Shown here: positions 17,138 to 26,577 of the stretch, in pieces | How the letters are laid out: the number at the start of each line of letters is the position of its first letter | Position numbering within the stretch: position 1 is the first letter of the stretch | Source: an uncultured Muribaculaceae bacterium | Lineage (GTDB): Bacteria; Bacteroidota; Bacteroidia; Bacteroidales; Muribaculaceae | Assembly: GCA_910584665.1 (NCBI GenBank) | Contig: CAJUBL010000014.1 | Span: forward strand, 1 to 52,058 | DNA length: 52,058 nucleotides | Reading direction: 5' to 3' | The notes under the pieces: model-generated | Told to the model about the DNA's origin: nothing | The model's input: the letters and a program-made list of their open reading frames with translations, nothing else | Databases searched by the model: none | Position numbers and translations under genes: made by a program

Positions 17138-18339
17138 CCGTTTAGTAAAGATTGGAATATTAGTGCCTGCTCTTCGTTTCCTGTTTTTTCCGTTTTCAGG
17201 TTTTCAATGAGTCTGTTGCGTGTGTCTGTATCATTTATTAATGCCTGTATGGAATCTGCTATTTCTGTCGGTTCCATCCCGCAGATCACAGCATTGACAT
17301 TATTTGTGAACTGATCATTGACCGTAGAGAAGTTTGTTACGACAATTGGTTTTGCAAGAGCTTTTACTTCGTCAAGAGCTACTGATTTTCCTTCAACGCG
17401 GGACGGATGTACATAGATATCACATTTTAGAAGGTATGGATACGGGTTTGTTTTGGCTCCGAGTACATATATTCTGTCGGATATATCCGCTTCGCGTGCG
17501 GCAGTCTCGACTTTATTGCGGTCGTTGCCATCACCTAAGAGATACCACCTGAAGTCTATGTTCCTGTTTTTAAGAATACGGGCTGATTCAATTATAAAAT
17601 CAAGACCTTTCACATACCAGTCAAGACGCCCCATTGTCACCAATCGGATACCACGATATGCATTGTCAAAATCGACATATTGTCCGGCCATATTTCGTAT
17701 GAATGATGTCGAACATATGTTTTCTATTACTTTTATTTTGCCTGTAATATCGGGAAAGACTGTTTTAAGAGAATCGGCACACCTATCGGATATTGTGACA
17801 ATATAATTGAGTTTTGGAAAATACTTCTTATCGGTCGGGTAAAGCATGTAATCAGTAACATTGTTAATATAGTCGCTGTGGACATATCCGATTTTTATCC
17901 TGGCCTGGATATTTTCAACCAGATAGTATATACACCTTCCTCCCTGATAGGCTATAGCGGCATCATATGTATCCTGGAGGGGGGCTGTATTTTTTCCGAG
18001 CCATGAATCCATTGTCTGAACCTGGCGATGTAATCCTCCCGTCAGTTTACCGAAAGTGCATGCAGCCGAGTATTTACACCACTTGATCCAGCGGTTAAAC
18101 GGCAACGATTTTGCGTAGGAAAAAACATTCTTAGGATGTGGATTCCTGAATTCTGTCTCAATAGGTTCAGGGAGCAGATTCACATTATCAGGTATCAATG
18201 GAATGAAAATTCCCTCATGTTTCATCAGCAGAAGATCAACCGAATACTTGTCGTCTAGTTCATTGAATAATGCTAACAGACTTTTTGAGATGCCTCCCAA
18301 CGGGAATGTATCCATTATGAATAAAAGTTTAGCTTTCAT
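17134..18339 (-). CDS. GT4-family glycosyltransferase
   Basis: The 401-residue GT-B protein opens with LLFIMDTFPLGGISKSLLAL, the acceptor-side glycine loop of this family. It has a donor domain with RLVTMGRLDWYVKGLDFIIE and HPSRVEGKSVALDEVKALAKP (EX7E). It overlaps the fucosyltransferase gene by four bases and the polymerase gene by eleven, so translation is probably coupled. Sugar specificity is unknown. Confidence 0.87.
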   Translation of the reverse strand: MKAKLLFIMDTFPLGGISKSLLALFNELDDKYSVDLLLMKHEGIFIPLIPDNVNLLPEPIETEFRNPHPKNVFSYAKSLPFNRWIKWCKYSAACTFGKLTGGLHRQVQTMDSWLGKNTAPLQDTYDAAIAYQGGRCIYYLVENIQARIKIGYVHSDYINNVTDYMLYPTDKKYFPKLNYIVTISDRCADSLKTVFPDITGKIKVIENICSTSFIRNMAGQYVDFDNAYRGIRLVTMGRLDWYVKGLDFIIESARILKNRNIDFRWYLLGDGNDRNKVETAAREADISDRIYVLGAKTNPYPYLLKCDIYVHPSRVEGKSVALDEVKALAKPIVVTNFSTVNDQFTNNVNAVICGMEPTEIADSIQALINDTDTRNRLIENLKTEKTGNEEQALIFQSLLNG

Positions 18340-19438
18340 ATATCCGGTGGCGGTATTTTATATGCAACGGTATTGCAAAAAGAAGGTATGAATAGATTGA
18401 AACACAGTTATTGGCGAAAAGCGCGTTCTCAAAAGTATTGAGAATGAGAATCGATCCTATGGCAAAGAGAAAGATATTTGTACGGGCCCCCGGGATAAAA
18501 CATGTTTCCATAAGACGTATGTACATAAAAGCGAATGTAAACCATCCTATCCATCCGAACTGGGTCAAAACATCACACGAAAAATTATGAAAGTATACTC
18601 CTCTGATTCCTCCATAGCCAAGCAACGGCTTCTTTTCCAATAGCGATAAAGCAAATTTCCATAATTTATCCCGATCATTAAACCCATCACCTTTGTTGGC
18701 AAATTCAAGTGAGACAGATACGGCATCATTATATAAATCCCATTGACCGATGAGCTCGTTGAAAAGAGGAACTCCGATGTTGATAAATATTACGCTTAAA
18801 TAAAAAATTCTAAAGGGGAGTCTGCCGGAGATTTTTTTAAATACGAAAGGAACGGATAGCAGGCCGAATAATAACAATGACAATATGGAACTGCGGTTTT
18901 CTAACCGTAACAGTATTGTTATTGATAACAGCAGGCCTATGTAAAAAACAATTCCTTTTTTTTGATTGTCTGATAGATAGATGTATCCCAGACCGCACAT
19001 TATTGCCGGTATAAGTCCGATAGCCGAATTTTTACTCCATCCGGATAAAATGCCTCCGGGAAGAAAAAAATTAGTTATGATAAAGGCAACGCACCATAGG
19101 ATGATACCGGTTTTAAATAAAGATCCTTTGAACCATTCTATGTGTGATAAAAGAGAGACTCCTATTGTTATCCCGAAAAGTGTTGTATAATTGATCAGTT
19201 GTATGCTGTTGTTGTAATTCAGGAGGACATTTGTAAGCAGCATGATGCATATTGGATTGATTATCAATGACCATTGACCTAAAATCGGGGGCTTTCTCCG
19301 TGTTTTGTCCGTGAAATAATATACGATACAGATCCAGAATATGACCAATGCGATGTCGTTGACATGCAATAGACTGCCTAATCCGGAGTATGAGAGTATT
19401 GTGATTATTATTACGGATATCAATATGAATAAAGGCAT
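18329..19438 (-). CDS. wzy: O-antigen/capsule polymerase (Wzy-like)
   Basis: The protein of about 369 residues is almost wholly hydrophobic with 10-12 membrane helices, and has a larger periplasmic loop with DRDKLWKFALSLLEKKPLLGYG and HNFSCDVLTQFGW, the kind of O-antigen ligase/polymerase loop seen in Wzy proteins. Wzy joins repeat units on undecaprenyl pyrophosphate in the periplasm. The frame is open to 19498, but the ATG at 19438 sits four bases after the stop of the upstream gene and begins the first helix. Sequence identity in this family is always low, so the call rests on topology and context. Confidence 0.85.
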   Translation of the reverse strand: MPLFILISVIIITILSYSGLGSLLHVNDIALVIFWICIVYYFTDKTRRKPPILGQWSLIINPICIMLLTNVLLNYNNSIQLINYTTLFGITIGVSLLSHIEWFKGSLFKTGIILWCVAFIITNFFLPGGILSGWSKNSAIGLIPAIMCGLGYIYLSDNQKKGIVFYIGLLLSITILLRLENRSSILSLLLFGLLSVPFVFKKISGRLPFRIFYLSVIFINIGVPLFNELIGQWDLYNDAVSVSLEFANKGDGFNDRDKLWKFALSLLEKKPLLGYGGIRGVYFHNFSCDVLTQFGWIGWFTFAFMYIRLMETCFIPGARTNIFLFAIGSILILNTFENALFANNCVSIYSYLLFAIPLHIKYRHRIYES

Positions 19439-19442
19439 ATGC

Positions 19443-20549
19443 TTATTTATTGTAAAGTGCTGACAGTATGCTGATATTCTGTGACAGACTGTAACCATGT
19501 GCGGATACTGCCTTGGAGATAGATTCGAGTGATATAGGTGTTTTTTTTATTTCAGTGATTGTGTCGGCCCATTGTGTGTCAGATGCATAAAGCGGCAGAC
19601 GGTGAATCAGACCGAGACCGAGGTCTATTCTGTCGGTAATTATATCGGATATCACGGCCGGAAGCCCGGCAATCTGAGATTCGATAAGCGTTACAGGATT
19701 ACCTTCAAAATGGGACGGCATCAGGAACACATCAAACAGATGCATAAGAACGTTTATATCACTCCTGACGCCTGTAAAAATGATGTTGTCAGTAAGACCC
19801 CGGTCCTGAGTTTCTTTTTTCAGGGATGTTTCAAGATCACCTTTTCCTACAAACAACATTAAGAAGTTTACTTTTCTTTTTTTAAGTTCAGATGCAATTG
19901 AAAGCATCTTTTTGTGATTTTTTACTTCATTAAGCCGTGCGACGCTGCCTATGACGATCTGATCGGATATGCCGAATGATTTTCGTAATACATCGGTATC
20001 TGAAGTACTGACATTGTAAAACCGGTCAATATCAACGCTGTTGTTCAATACAATACCTTTCTTGTAAAACAGTTTCTGCCCGAAAAGATAATGCCCGGCC
20101 TCGATACCGCATGCCAGATATTCATCGGCAAGATTGCGTATTATGTATCTGGTTGTAATGTTGTATATATGTTTTATGAAATCAGGATTAAGTGTATTGG
20201 ATGTACTGTGTGAATGTACTATCCGTCTGCATCCTTTGATCCCGATGGTTGCTAACACTGCAAATGCGCTGTTATGCAATGTCGCTGCATGTATAGCACA
20301 ATAGGGACCATATTCCTTTATTACTTTGCGTATGTTTTTTATGCTGCCTAAGTTACCTGCACATGACGGCATGTGGATGACCCGACCGCCCAATGATATT
20401 ATTTCATCTTCAAAGTCCTGATGGTCATGAGTATACACTAAAAAATCAAATTGAAACCGACTCTTGTCGATTGCTCTGTAGAGAGTCATGATCATAGACT
20501 CGGCACCGGCCCGGTTCATGCCTCCTGTTATATGCAGTATACGTTTCAT
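19443..20549 (-). CDS. GT4-family glycosyltransferase
   Basis: The 368-residue GT-B enzyme starts with ILHITGGMNRAGAESMIMTLYRAID, in parts a family hallmark (GGMNRAGAE), and has IGSVARLNEVKNHKKML and PSHFEGNPVTLIESQIAGLP in the donor domain. It resembles EpsF-type capsule transferases. It overlaps the GT2 gene upstream by four bases. Donor and acceptor unknown. Confidence 0.87.
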   Translation of the reverse strand: MKRILHITGGMNRAGAESMIMTLYRAIDKSRFQFDFLVYTHDHQDFEDEIISLGGRVIHMPSCAGNLGSIKNIRKVIKEYGPYCAIHAATLHNSAFAVLATIGIKGCRRIVHSHSTSNTLNPDFIKHIYNITTRYIIRNLADEYLACGIEAGHYLFGQKLFYKKGIVLNNSVDIDRFYNVSTSDTDVLRKSFGISDQIVIGSVARLNEVKNHKKMLSIASELKKRKVNFLMLFVGKGDLETSLKKETQDRGLTDNIIFTGVRSDINVLMHLFDVFLMPSHFEGNPVTLIESQIAGLPAVISDIITDRIDLGLGLIHRLPLYASDTQWADTITEIKKTPISLESISKAVSAHGYSLSQNISILSALYNK

Positions 20550-21493
20550 GATCTTGTCTGATTCTGATTATTACATGTTTTACCTTCTGATCCATGATAT
20601 GGTCTGACATCAGAAACATTCAGAATGAATATTTTAACATAAAGAAAAACAGAAAGTGGGATTGCTGCCAGTATGCTCGGTAAAGATGCTGATTTAAGGA
20701 AAGATCCTATTTTACGTACTCTTATGCTTAGGCATCCGATATGAGCGAGTGATTTGATTCTGGCTTTAGTCGTTTTCGCATATTTTAATCCCTGAGTCAT
20801 TGAGACAAGCATACCCTTGGGATTATTACGATATAATTTTCTGAAATCCTGGCTTAATCCGTCGGCCTGGTATTCAAATACATAGATCGGGGTATCCATG
20901 ACCAGCATGTCGTATTCGTCATCAATCAGGTTGAATACATATGACTCTCCGAAGAATTTTTCGCCATCAAATTTAGGATATCTGTATCGTGAGAATATAT
21001 CTGTACGGTATATGACCACTTTGTCTCCCACAGACCCATATCGGCTGTTGGAATCCCGTAGTTTACAATGAAGTATGTCTTTAGGTAAACGTGTGCCTAC
21101 AAGTTTGCCGTCAGGAAATTCCCTATACGATAATATTCCTGAATAATTATCTGATCCTAATGTATTCCAGAATTTCCGGACCTTTTCAACAGCATCCGGT
21201 TTCAGCTTATCATCGCTGTCTACAATAAAAAATAATTCGCCGTCTGCATTTTCAAGACCGGTATTTATTGCGATATGTTTTCCTTGATTTTCCTGTCTGA
21301 TATATTTTATGTTAATCAGGTTCTCTTTAATCCATCCGTTGACTATGGAAGCGGTATCATCTGAAGACCCGTCATCCACGATAATCCATTCGAAGTGACT
21401 GTCTGATTGTCGGATCAGACTCTTATATAGTTCGGGAAGGATATAACCTCGGTTATATGATGGAGTAAAGACCGTCAGTAGGCTGCAGTTCAT
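20546..21493 (-). CDS. GT2-family glycosyltransferase
   Basis: The 315-residue GT-A enzyme has LLTVFTPSYNRGYILPELY, the nucleotide motif IVDDGSSDDT and FIVDSDDKL at about residue 90. Its C-terminal part ends in a hydrophobic stretch (about 280-300) that may touch the membrane. It overlaps its neighbours on both sides by four bases. The family includes galactosyl-, glucosyl- and rhamnosyltransferases, so specificity is open. Confidence 0.87.
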   Translation of the reverse strand: MNCSLLTVFTPSYNRGYILPELYKSLIRQSDSHFEWIIVDDGSSDDTASIVNGWIKENLINIKYIRQENQGKHIAINTGLENADGELFFIVDSDDKLKPDAVEKVRKFWNTLGSDNYSGILSYREFPDGKLVGTRLPKDILHCKLRDSNSRYGSVGDKVVIYRTDIFSRYRYPKFDGEKFFGESYVFNLIDDEYDMLVMDTPIYVFEYQADGLSQDFRKLYRNNPKGMLVSMTQGLKYAKTTKARIKSLAHIGCLSIRVRKIGSFLKSASLPSILAAIPLSVFLYVKIFILNVSDVRPYHGSEGKTCNNQNQTRS

Positions 21494-23316
21494 TTACGGA
21501 AATTTCTATTTATGAGATTTAAAAACATAATGTGTAAAACCGTTGCGATATCACGTAGTCGGTTCCTGAAAATTTTCAGGCGACTGCTCTGTTTTACTTT
21601 CTCTCCGATAACTTTCTCGATTATCTCATTAGCTTTTTCTGCCGCTTTATAGTGAATATATCTCTGTAGATGATCGATGCTGTCAGTATAGTCTTTAGGT
21701 GAGGATATAAGTTCGGTATAATCAATCAGGTGGAGTCTCGGATTGTTACTGGCGACCAATCGTAGACGGTCATTTATTTCTTTATGAACCAGATGCCGGT
21801 TTACCCAGGCATCAGTAGTTTTTCCCTGAAAAGGAATCTCACTTCCCAGAAATATGCATACATGCGCTGTCGGGGCAATCATGGTCATGAAACGATTGAT
21901 CTCGTCAATGTACTCTTCGTATTTTTTTCTGCCGATGAACTCCCAATCCTGTGAAAAGGCTTTCAGAAATTTTTCGGTAAAATTATTTGATGATGTCCAG
22001 ACGGTATTGTCTATATATCCCTGCCATTCGGTCTGATCGGTCATGGGATGGTTCCATTCTCCGAATGCGACTTTGATATTCCGCTTACGATGTCTGTATA
22101 TTCCGAAATGAAATTCATGTAATGAACTGATAAAAATCAGCTTTACATCCTTGTCATAAAGGTGTGTCTTATACAATTGGCTATCATTGAATATGCAACT
22201 GTCAACAAGGTATGAGATATCGTCTTGTGAAAGTCCGGGAATCTGGATGTAGTTTGTCATACATCCCTGATGTTCCATATTATTATGCCTTGAGTCACTG
22301 AAATATGTCAGTTCACATATGAGATTTTCAGCTTTCAGATAGGACGTAAGACCCATAAGATCACATGGGCCTTTGAATATGATTTTGCCTTTTGCTTTAG
22401 ATATTTCCGTGGTTGGTCCGCTTTTATCCTGATTAATCCATTCGGGTGCATCATCTTCGGTCACATTGTTTATGACTATACCCGAAACGTCAAGGAGCGG
22501 ATGGCCTAAAGTGGCATATACATACTGTTCGACTCCTTGTCCTATGGTCCTGCATGAAAACAGGAAGTGTATGCATCGGTTGTTTTTTATCGCAAAGAAT
22601 CCGACAATGCCATAGTCTCCGAAGGCATCCTTTACAGTAACATAGCCCGCTTGTATTTCCGGATCATCCAGTAATGTCTCGAGTTCTTCACGGCTTGATC
22701 TTAATTTAGTGTAATTAAGTTGGTTGGTGCGTAATATCAATTCGTGAATGCGGTCTATATTCTCTATACAGTCGTATCTTATCTCGACCTGCGTTCTTGA
22801 CGCATACAAAAAAGACTCGTTATCGGAATATGTTTTTTGAGAATTCCTTTTGCGTTCAAGTACTTTATAATTATCAAGTCTCGAATGAGACAGGTCTTTT
22901 GCCGGAACAGATTTGAGATAATTGATTAAATCAGGTATAACCGATGGCTCGGATATATTTAAATCCGGTTCGTAGTGTCTGGCTTCATTAAGATTTACAA
23001 TGTTGTCATCAATGAATAGGGTGTTTGCCGCACGCAATCCCATCTCTTTAAGAAGAGCCGAGATTCTTGGCCCCTTTGGCGTCCAATCTATTGAATTAAA
23101 GACGAAATAATCTCTGATTCCTAATTCACCCAATTGTGCCAGAACGGGTTCGCAATCATTTTTTGAACAAATAGTATTGACAATTCCGTGGTCGGTAAGA
23201 TCCTTTACCAATTGTATATTCTGTCCGATGGCATCTATGCCACCTTCAGAGAGGGTACCATTCCAGAATGTATCGTCCAGATCCCAGATGACTATTTTGA
23301 TTTTGCTAAGGTCCAT
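21490..23316 (-). CDS. FkbH-like protein: HAD-IIIC phosphatase plus GNAT-like and SGNH-like regions
   Basis: The 608-residue protein begins with a HAD-IIIC domain (about 5-135): motif I WDLDDTFW with Asp12 and Asp14, and FIDDN at 101-105. A GNAT-like acyltransferase region follows (about 175-290; LILRTNQLNYTKLR, FGDYGIVGFFAI). This is the FkbH architecture, in which a glyceryl group from 1,3-bisphosphoglycerate is loaded on an acyl carrier protein. The last 270 residues look SGNH-like (SIDHLQRYIHYKAAEKA resembles the closing Asp-His block), but the block I Ser motif is not clear. No carrier protein gene was seen nearby. It may make or transfer a glyceryl or acyl decoration; that is inference. 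Confidence 0.75.
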   Translation of the reverse strand: MDLSKIKIVIWDLDDTFWNGTLSEGGIDAIGQNIQLVKDLTDHGIVNTICSKNDCEPVLAQLGELGIRDYFVFNSIDWTPKGPRISALLKEMGLRAANTLFIDDNIVNLNEARHYEPDLNISEPSVIPDLINYLKSVPAKDLSHSRLDNYKVLERKRNSQKTYSDNESFLYASRTQVEIRYDCIENIDRIHELILRTNQLNYTKLRSSREELETLLDDPEIQAGYVTVKDAFGDYGIVGFFAIKNNRCIHFLFSCRTIGQGVEQYVYATLGHPLLDVSGIVINNVTEDDAPEWINQDKSGPTTEISKAKGKIIFKGPCDLMGLTSYLKAENLICELTYFSDSRHNNMEHQGCMTNYIQIPGLSQDDISYLVDSCIFNDSQLYKTHLYDKDVKLIFISSLHEFHFGIYRHRKRNIKVAFGEWNHPMTDQTEWQGYIDNTVWTSSNNFTEKFLKAFSQDWEFIGRKKYEEYIDEINRFMTMIAPTAHVCIFLGSEIPFQGKTTDAWVNRHLVHKEINDRLRLVASNNPRLHLIDYTELISSPKDYTDSIDHLQRYIHYKAAEKANEIIEKVIGEKVKQSSRLKIFRNRLRDIATVLHIMFLNLINRNFRK

Positions 23317-24304
23317 CCTTGTTTTTTCAGTTTATGTTTTATAAAAGAAAGAGCAAGCGCTATCAATATCACCGCTTCGGCATTTGAGAGTATTGCTGTA
23401 ATACGGTCATCGGACATTATGGTCAGTAGTCCGATGATTCCCCATATCAGACTGTGATACAGATAAATGTCACCTGAGCTATATCTGCCGATATCAATAA
23501 GTCTGGCATGAAGATGAATCGGACTGAATGATAGCTGTGGTTTCAGTATGCAGTATATGAATATACTGAATGCCAATGGAAAAGTAAGGGCATTGAAGTC
23601 GGCTCCTGATCCGTTAAGGTCTAACATGTGCAATACCGCATATTCGATATATGCCAGTAATGTGAGAGCTGTAATGATAAGGGCTATATTTGATATTCTG
23701 GAAAAGAAATCCTGATAGATATTTGCTATTGCTCCTAATGTAATACATGGAAGTGCTGCAGTGATCGCATTTCGGCTTATCGCGATATCAAATGTATCGT
23801 TCAGTAGAAATGAGTAGCGATTAAGAAGTGTGGCTGTTATTAAAAGAAAGGGTGTTGCGGTAAATAGAATCCGGGTTACTGTTTTTGGTGCCATCAGTCT
23901 GAGCATCAGCCACATTATGGCCAAAGATTCTATGTAAGCGTTTAAATACCAGAGTATGGAGTCGATATTGTCTCCTATGAATATTGTTCTTATCCAGAAA
24001 TCGACGGTAGTCCATTTAGGATTGATCACGGGGTGATCAAGTATGATATTGCGAATTATGTAAAATCCTATGTATACAGCATAGACTGTTACAGTCAGAT
24101 TAACGATTTTTTTAATTGTCTGGTGACCTTGATAATTGATATGGATTTATCGGATATTAAGAAATATCCGGAAATCATAAAAAATACAGGTACCCCTATT
24201 CTCATCAGTGGCTGTAGTATTGTAGCCTCGAATGCTATTCCCGGAAGGTGTATGAATACAATCAGGAAAGAGCATATTGCTTTCAGTATATAGAGCGAGG
24301 GCAT
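23292..24304 (-). pseudogene. Acyltransferase family 3 gene broken by a one-base frameshift at a poly-A tract
   Basis: Codons from the ATG at 24304 give MPSLYILKAICSFLIVFIH, the usual start of membrane acyltransferase-3 (OatA/WecH type) proteins. That frame stops at 24095. The rest of the family sequence continues in another frame to 23292 (MINPKWTTVDFW onwards, including WYLNAYIESLAIMWLM and ten or so membrane segments). On the coding strand the break is at seven A bases (24107-24113). Adding one A would join QLKK to IVNLTVTVYAVYIGFYIIRN and restore about 337 residues. These enzymes move acetyl or other acyl groups onto polymer sugars. The break could be a phase-off state, a true mutation or a sequencing error. 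Confidence 0.82.
24107..24113 (-). repeat. A7 tract at the acyltransferase frameshift
   Basis: Seven T on the plus strand (A7 on the coding strand) mark the point where the reading frame changes. Runs of seven or eight A/T are common in this AT-richer part of the operon, so the tract is notable mainly because the frame breaks there. Confidence 0.75.
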
Positions 24305-24313
24305 GGGGCCGAG

Positions 24314-25420
24314 TCAGAGTTTCAGAAAATCCGCTGATAATTTTTGTTGAGACGTCTTGTATTTTTCAAATCTGCTGAAGTCTGATTCCTTCATTTGCGG
24401 CAGATTGTCAATATCGGTTGTAAACCGGTCCGATAGATTGCATGCGTCAAGCAGTTCTTCTATACGGGTGTTCATGCGTTCATATCCGTCCTTCAACGGT
24501 ATGGAAATTAATGGCCGATGAAATGTAAGTGCAAAAACGACACAGTGAAAAGAATTGGTTATGACCAGATCGGCATTTTTAATTAATCCAAGCCATTCCT
24601 CGATTGTCGGATTTATCTTTTTGTAAGAGTCGCTTCGGCCTTGGCTTGCAATATATTTCAGTTCAAGTCCTTTTGATAATACTAATTCGGCAATCTGATT
24701 CATTGAAATCTTAATGGGTGAACCAAGCAGATATACCAGTGCGTAAGGATTTTTATTATCGGTTTCTATCGCTATATTGCTATATCTGTCACTGCTTAAC
24801 AGTAACGTAGGGTCGACAACTTTGACAGCACTGTTAAATCCTAAGCGATGGCAAGTATCTACTCCACTCTGTTCTCTCATTCCTATGCGGTCAAGACGGG
24901 AAATCAAATGCTTCATCCGGGCCTCTTTATCTGCGGAGAAACTGGTGAGTCCACCTAAGGATGGAGCATATGCTATTTTTAACGAGTCATCAGGTGCAAA
25001 AGATAAATAATAAGCATCGTCACCGGCCCATATCTGATCGCTTCCGCAGATATAAGCCTCGGCTTCAGGCGGATTGTTCTCTATTGTCTCGGCTGTATAG
25101 AAATCGGTTGATGTAATGTGCTTTTTTATAAAACCGGCAAAATCGCGGCGCTCAAAATCTACTTCGTTAAGATATCTGGATTCCAGTCTGACTGTTTTCC
25201 GTCGGTTAAGATACCAGTTGATGTATTGGGGCAGTCTGCATAGATATGTCAGGATTTTGCTGAATTTGAATCCGGTTGTATCCTGTCCTGGAATATCTTT
25301 GTAACGTATCAGGAACGGATCGTGTCCTTTTCCCTTAAGGTACTCCTGCATGGCATAGGCCTGCAGTATCTGTCCATAATTATCTTTTGAATTACTGAAT
25401 GTTATTACACCTATCTTCAT
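24314..25420 (-). CDS. Polysaccharide pyruvyl transferase family protein
   Basis: The 368-residue protein begins KIGVITFSNSKDNYGQILQAYA, the family start (glycine loop near NYGQ), and has CGSDQIWAGDDAYYLSFA, RIGMREQSGVDTC and the later VITNSFHCVVFALTFHRP, all typical of the WcaK/CsaB-like PS_pyruv_trans fold. Such enzymes add a pyruvate ketal from phosphoenolpyruvate to a sugar of the lipid-linked unit, giving the polymer a negative charge. The acceptor sugar is unknown. It is placed right before the acyltransferase gene, within the tailoring block. Confidence 0.88.
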   Translation of the reverse strand: MKIGVITFSNSKDNYGQILQAYAMQEYLKGKGHDPFLIRYKDIPGQDTTGFKFSKILTYLCRLPQYINWYLNRRKTVRLESRYLNEVDFERRDFAGFIKKHITSTDFYTAETIENNPPEAEAYICGSDQIWAGDDAYYLSFAPDDSLKIAYAPSLGGLTSFSADKEARMKHLISRLDRIGMREQSGVDTCHRLGFNSAVKVVDPTLLLSSDRYSNIAIETDNKNPYALVYLLGSPIKISMNQIAELVLSKGLELKYIASQGRSDSYKKINPTIEEWLGLIKNADLVITNSFHCVVFALTFHRPLISIPLKDGYERMNTRIEELLDACNLSDRFTTDIDNLPQMKESDFSRFEKYKTSQQKLSADFLKL

Positions 25421-25435
25421 GTTTACCGGATGGAT

Positions 25436-26572
25436 TCAGTCGTTTAGAACGTTGTGATATACGTCTATTACTTTTGTACACCATGTATCCAGAGACAATT
25501 TGTCTCGATTTGTTTCAAAAGTCTGTTTACATTTTATCCCCAGTTCAGTTTTATCGGCATTAAGTACAGTCAGCATCTGTTCGGTTAACAATCTGATGTT
25601 TCCTTTTGGGAAAATAAACGTTGACGGGTTTTCACGATTCCATGCTGTTCCGTCAATATCTGATTGTATCACCGGCAATCTCATCAATGTAGCTTCAGCT
25701 ACAGCATAGGAAAATGTCTCACCGTCACTCGCCGATATAAAACAATCTGCTGATGAATATATCTCTGAAACATTATCTGACTGATCGATAAGTTCAAGCC
25801 AAGAGGGGTACTCTCCTGTAATGTATGATGAAACTATCTGTTCTGTATCTTTCCCTCTGGTGATTAGAATTCTGAAATCATTACGCTGTTTGGCAATTTC
25901 CTGTCCTGCGGCTATAACGAGGTCAATACGTTTATTAACATTTCGGCCACCGAAAGTCAGAAAACTGAATACTTTATGATTGGAACGCGGTTTTTCCAGA
26001 TCCAGTCTGCTGATATCGATTGCATTTGGCAATACCGAGGAACAACTGTTCACTCCAAGCCTGTATGGTTTCACAAAATTAAGCATCCCTTGACAAACTG
26101 ACAGCAGATATATTTTACCCCCCCCCGTTAATCGACTGTGAATCAGTGGTATGCCATAGTGTAGGAAAAAGGTGTACATTTGATATCCAACTCTTAACGG
26201 ATGGCGTAGATACTCGAAGTGGTCATGCATGTGCCAGATTATAGGTGCATGGCTGTGTGTTCTTTTCAGAGATTTGTATAAGGGTATATCGTATCCTTCA
26301 AAATGTGTATGTATGATATCAGGAGATACTAATGCTAATATTTTGTTAAATTCAGTCTTATCGGCTGACGGATCAGCAAAATGTACATCATGCTGTACTT
26401 TAAAATCTTCTATCCAGTCTCTCTGTAGGGCCAATGGAGGCAACAGATATGAACAATGACATCCTGATTTATTCAGGGTTAATTCAAGACGTTCAAGGGA
26501 TCGGATGAAATTACCTTTATATGGTGCGGCATAATGAGCTGCAAAAAGCACATTGATATTTGAAATTTCCAT
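25436..26572 (-). CDS. GT4-family glycosyltransferase carrying a G9 tract
   Basis: The 378-residue GT-B protein has an N-terminal domain with VLFAAHYAAPYKGNFIRSLE and a donor domain with KVFSFLTFGGRNVNKRIDL and SASDGETFSYAVAEATLMRLP (EX7E). Its coding strand holds nine consecutive G (26118-26126), coding the Gly triplet in RLTGGGKIY near residue 149. The frame is intact here, so the gene is ON. A gain or loss of one G would truncate the protein before the donor domain. Confidence 0.87.
   Translation of the reverse strand: MEISNINVLFAAHYAAPYKGNFIRSLERLELTLNKSGCHCSYLLPPLALQRDWIEDFKVQHDVHFADPSADKTEFNKILALVSPDIIHTHFEGYDIPLYKSLKRTHSHAPIIWHMHDHFEYLRHPLRVGYQMYTFFLHYGIPLIHSRLTGGGKIYLLSVCQGMLNFVKPYRLGVNSCSSVLPNAIDISRLDLEKPRSNHKVFSFLTFGGRNVNKRIDLVIAAGQEIAKQRNDFRILITRGKDTEQIVSSYITGEYPSWLELIDQSDNVSEIYSSADCFISASDGETFSYAVAEATLMRLPVIQSDIDGTAWNRENPSTFIFPKGNIRLLTEQMLTVLNADKTELGIKCKQTFETNRDKLSLDTWCTKVIDVYHNVLND
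26118..26126 (-). repeat. G9 homopolymer tract inside a glycosyltransferase gene
   Basis: Nine C on the plus strand, the longest G/C homopolymer I found in the window, lie in coding sequence. Long G/C tracts are classic sites of slipped-strand mispairing. The present length keeps the frame open. Confidence 0.85.
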
Positions 26573-26577
26573 CGGAT

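Noticed and set aside
18956..18963. A8 tracts in the polymerase, GT4 (19541-19548), GT32 (15462-15469) and MenD-like (27373-27380) genes as phase-variation sites
   Set aside because: Runs of seven or eight A/T are frequent in this AT-richer DNA and all these frames are intact, so there is no special sign of switching.
23292..24304. Two separate small genes in place of one acyltransferase
   Set aside because: Neither half is a complete family member, and joining them by one base gives a continuous normal-length protein.
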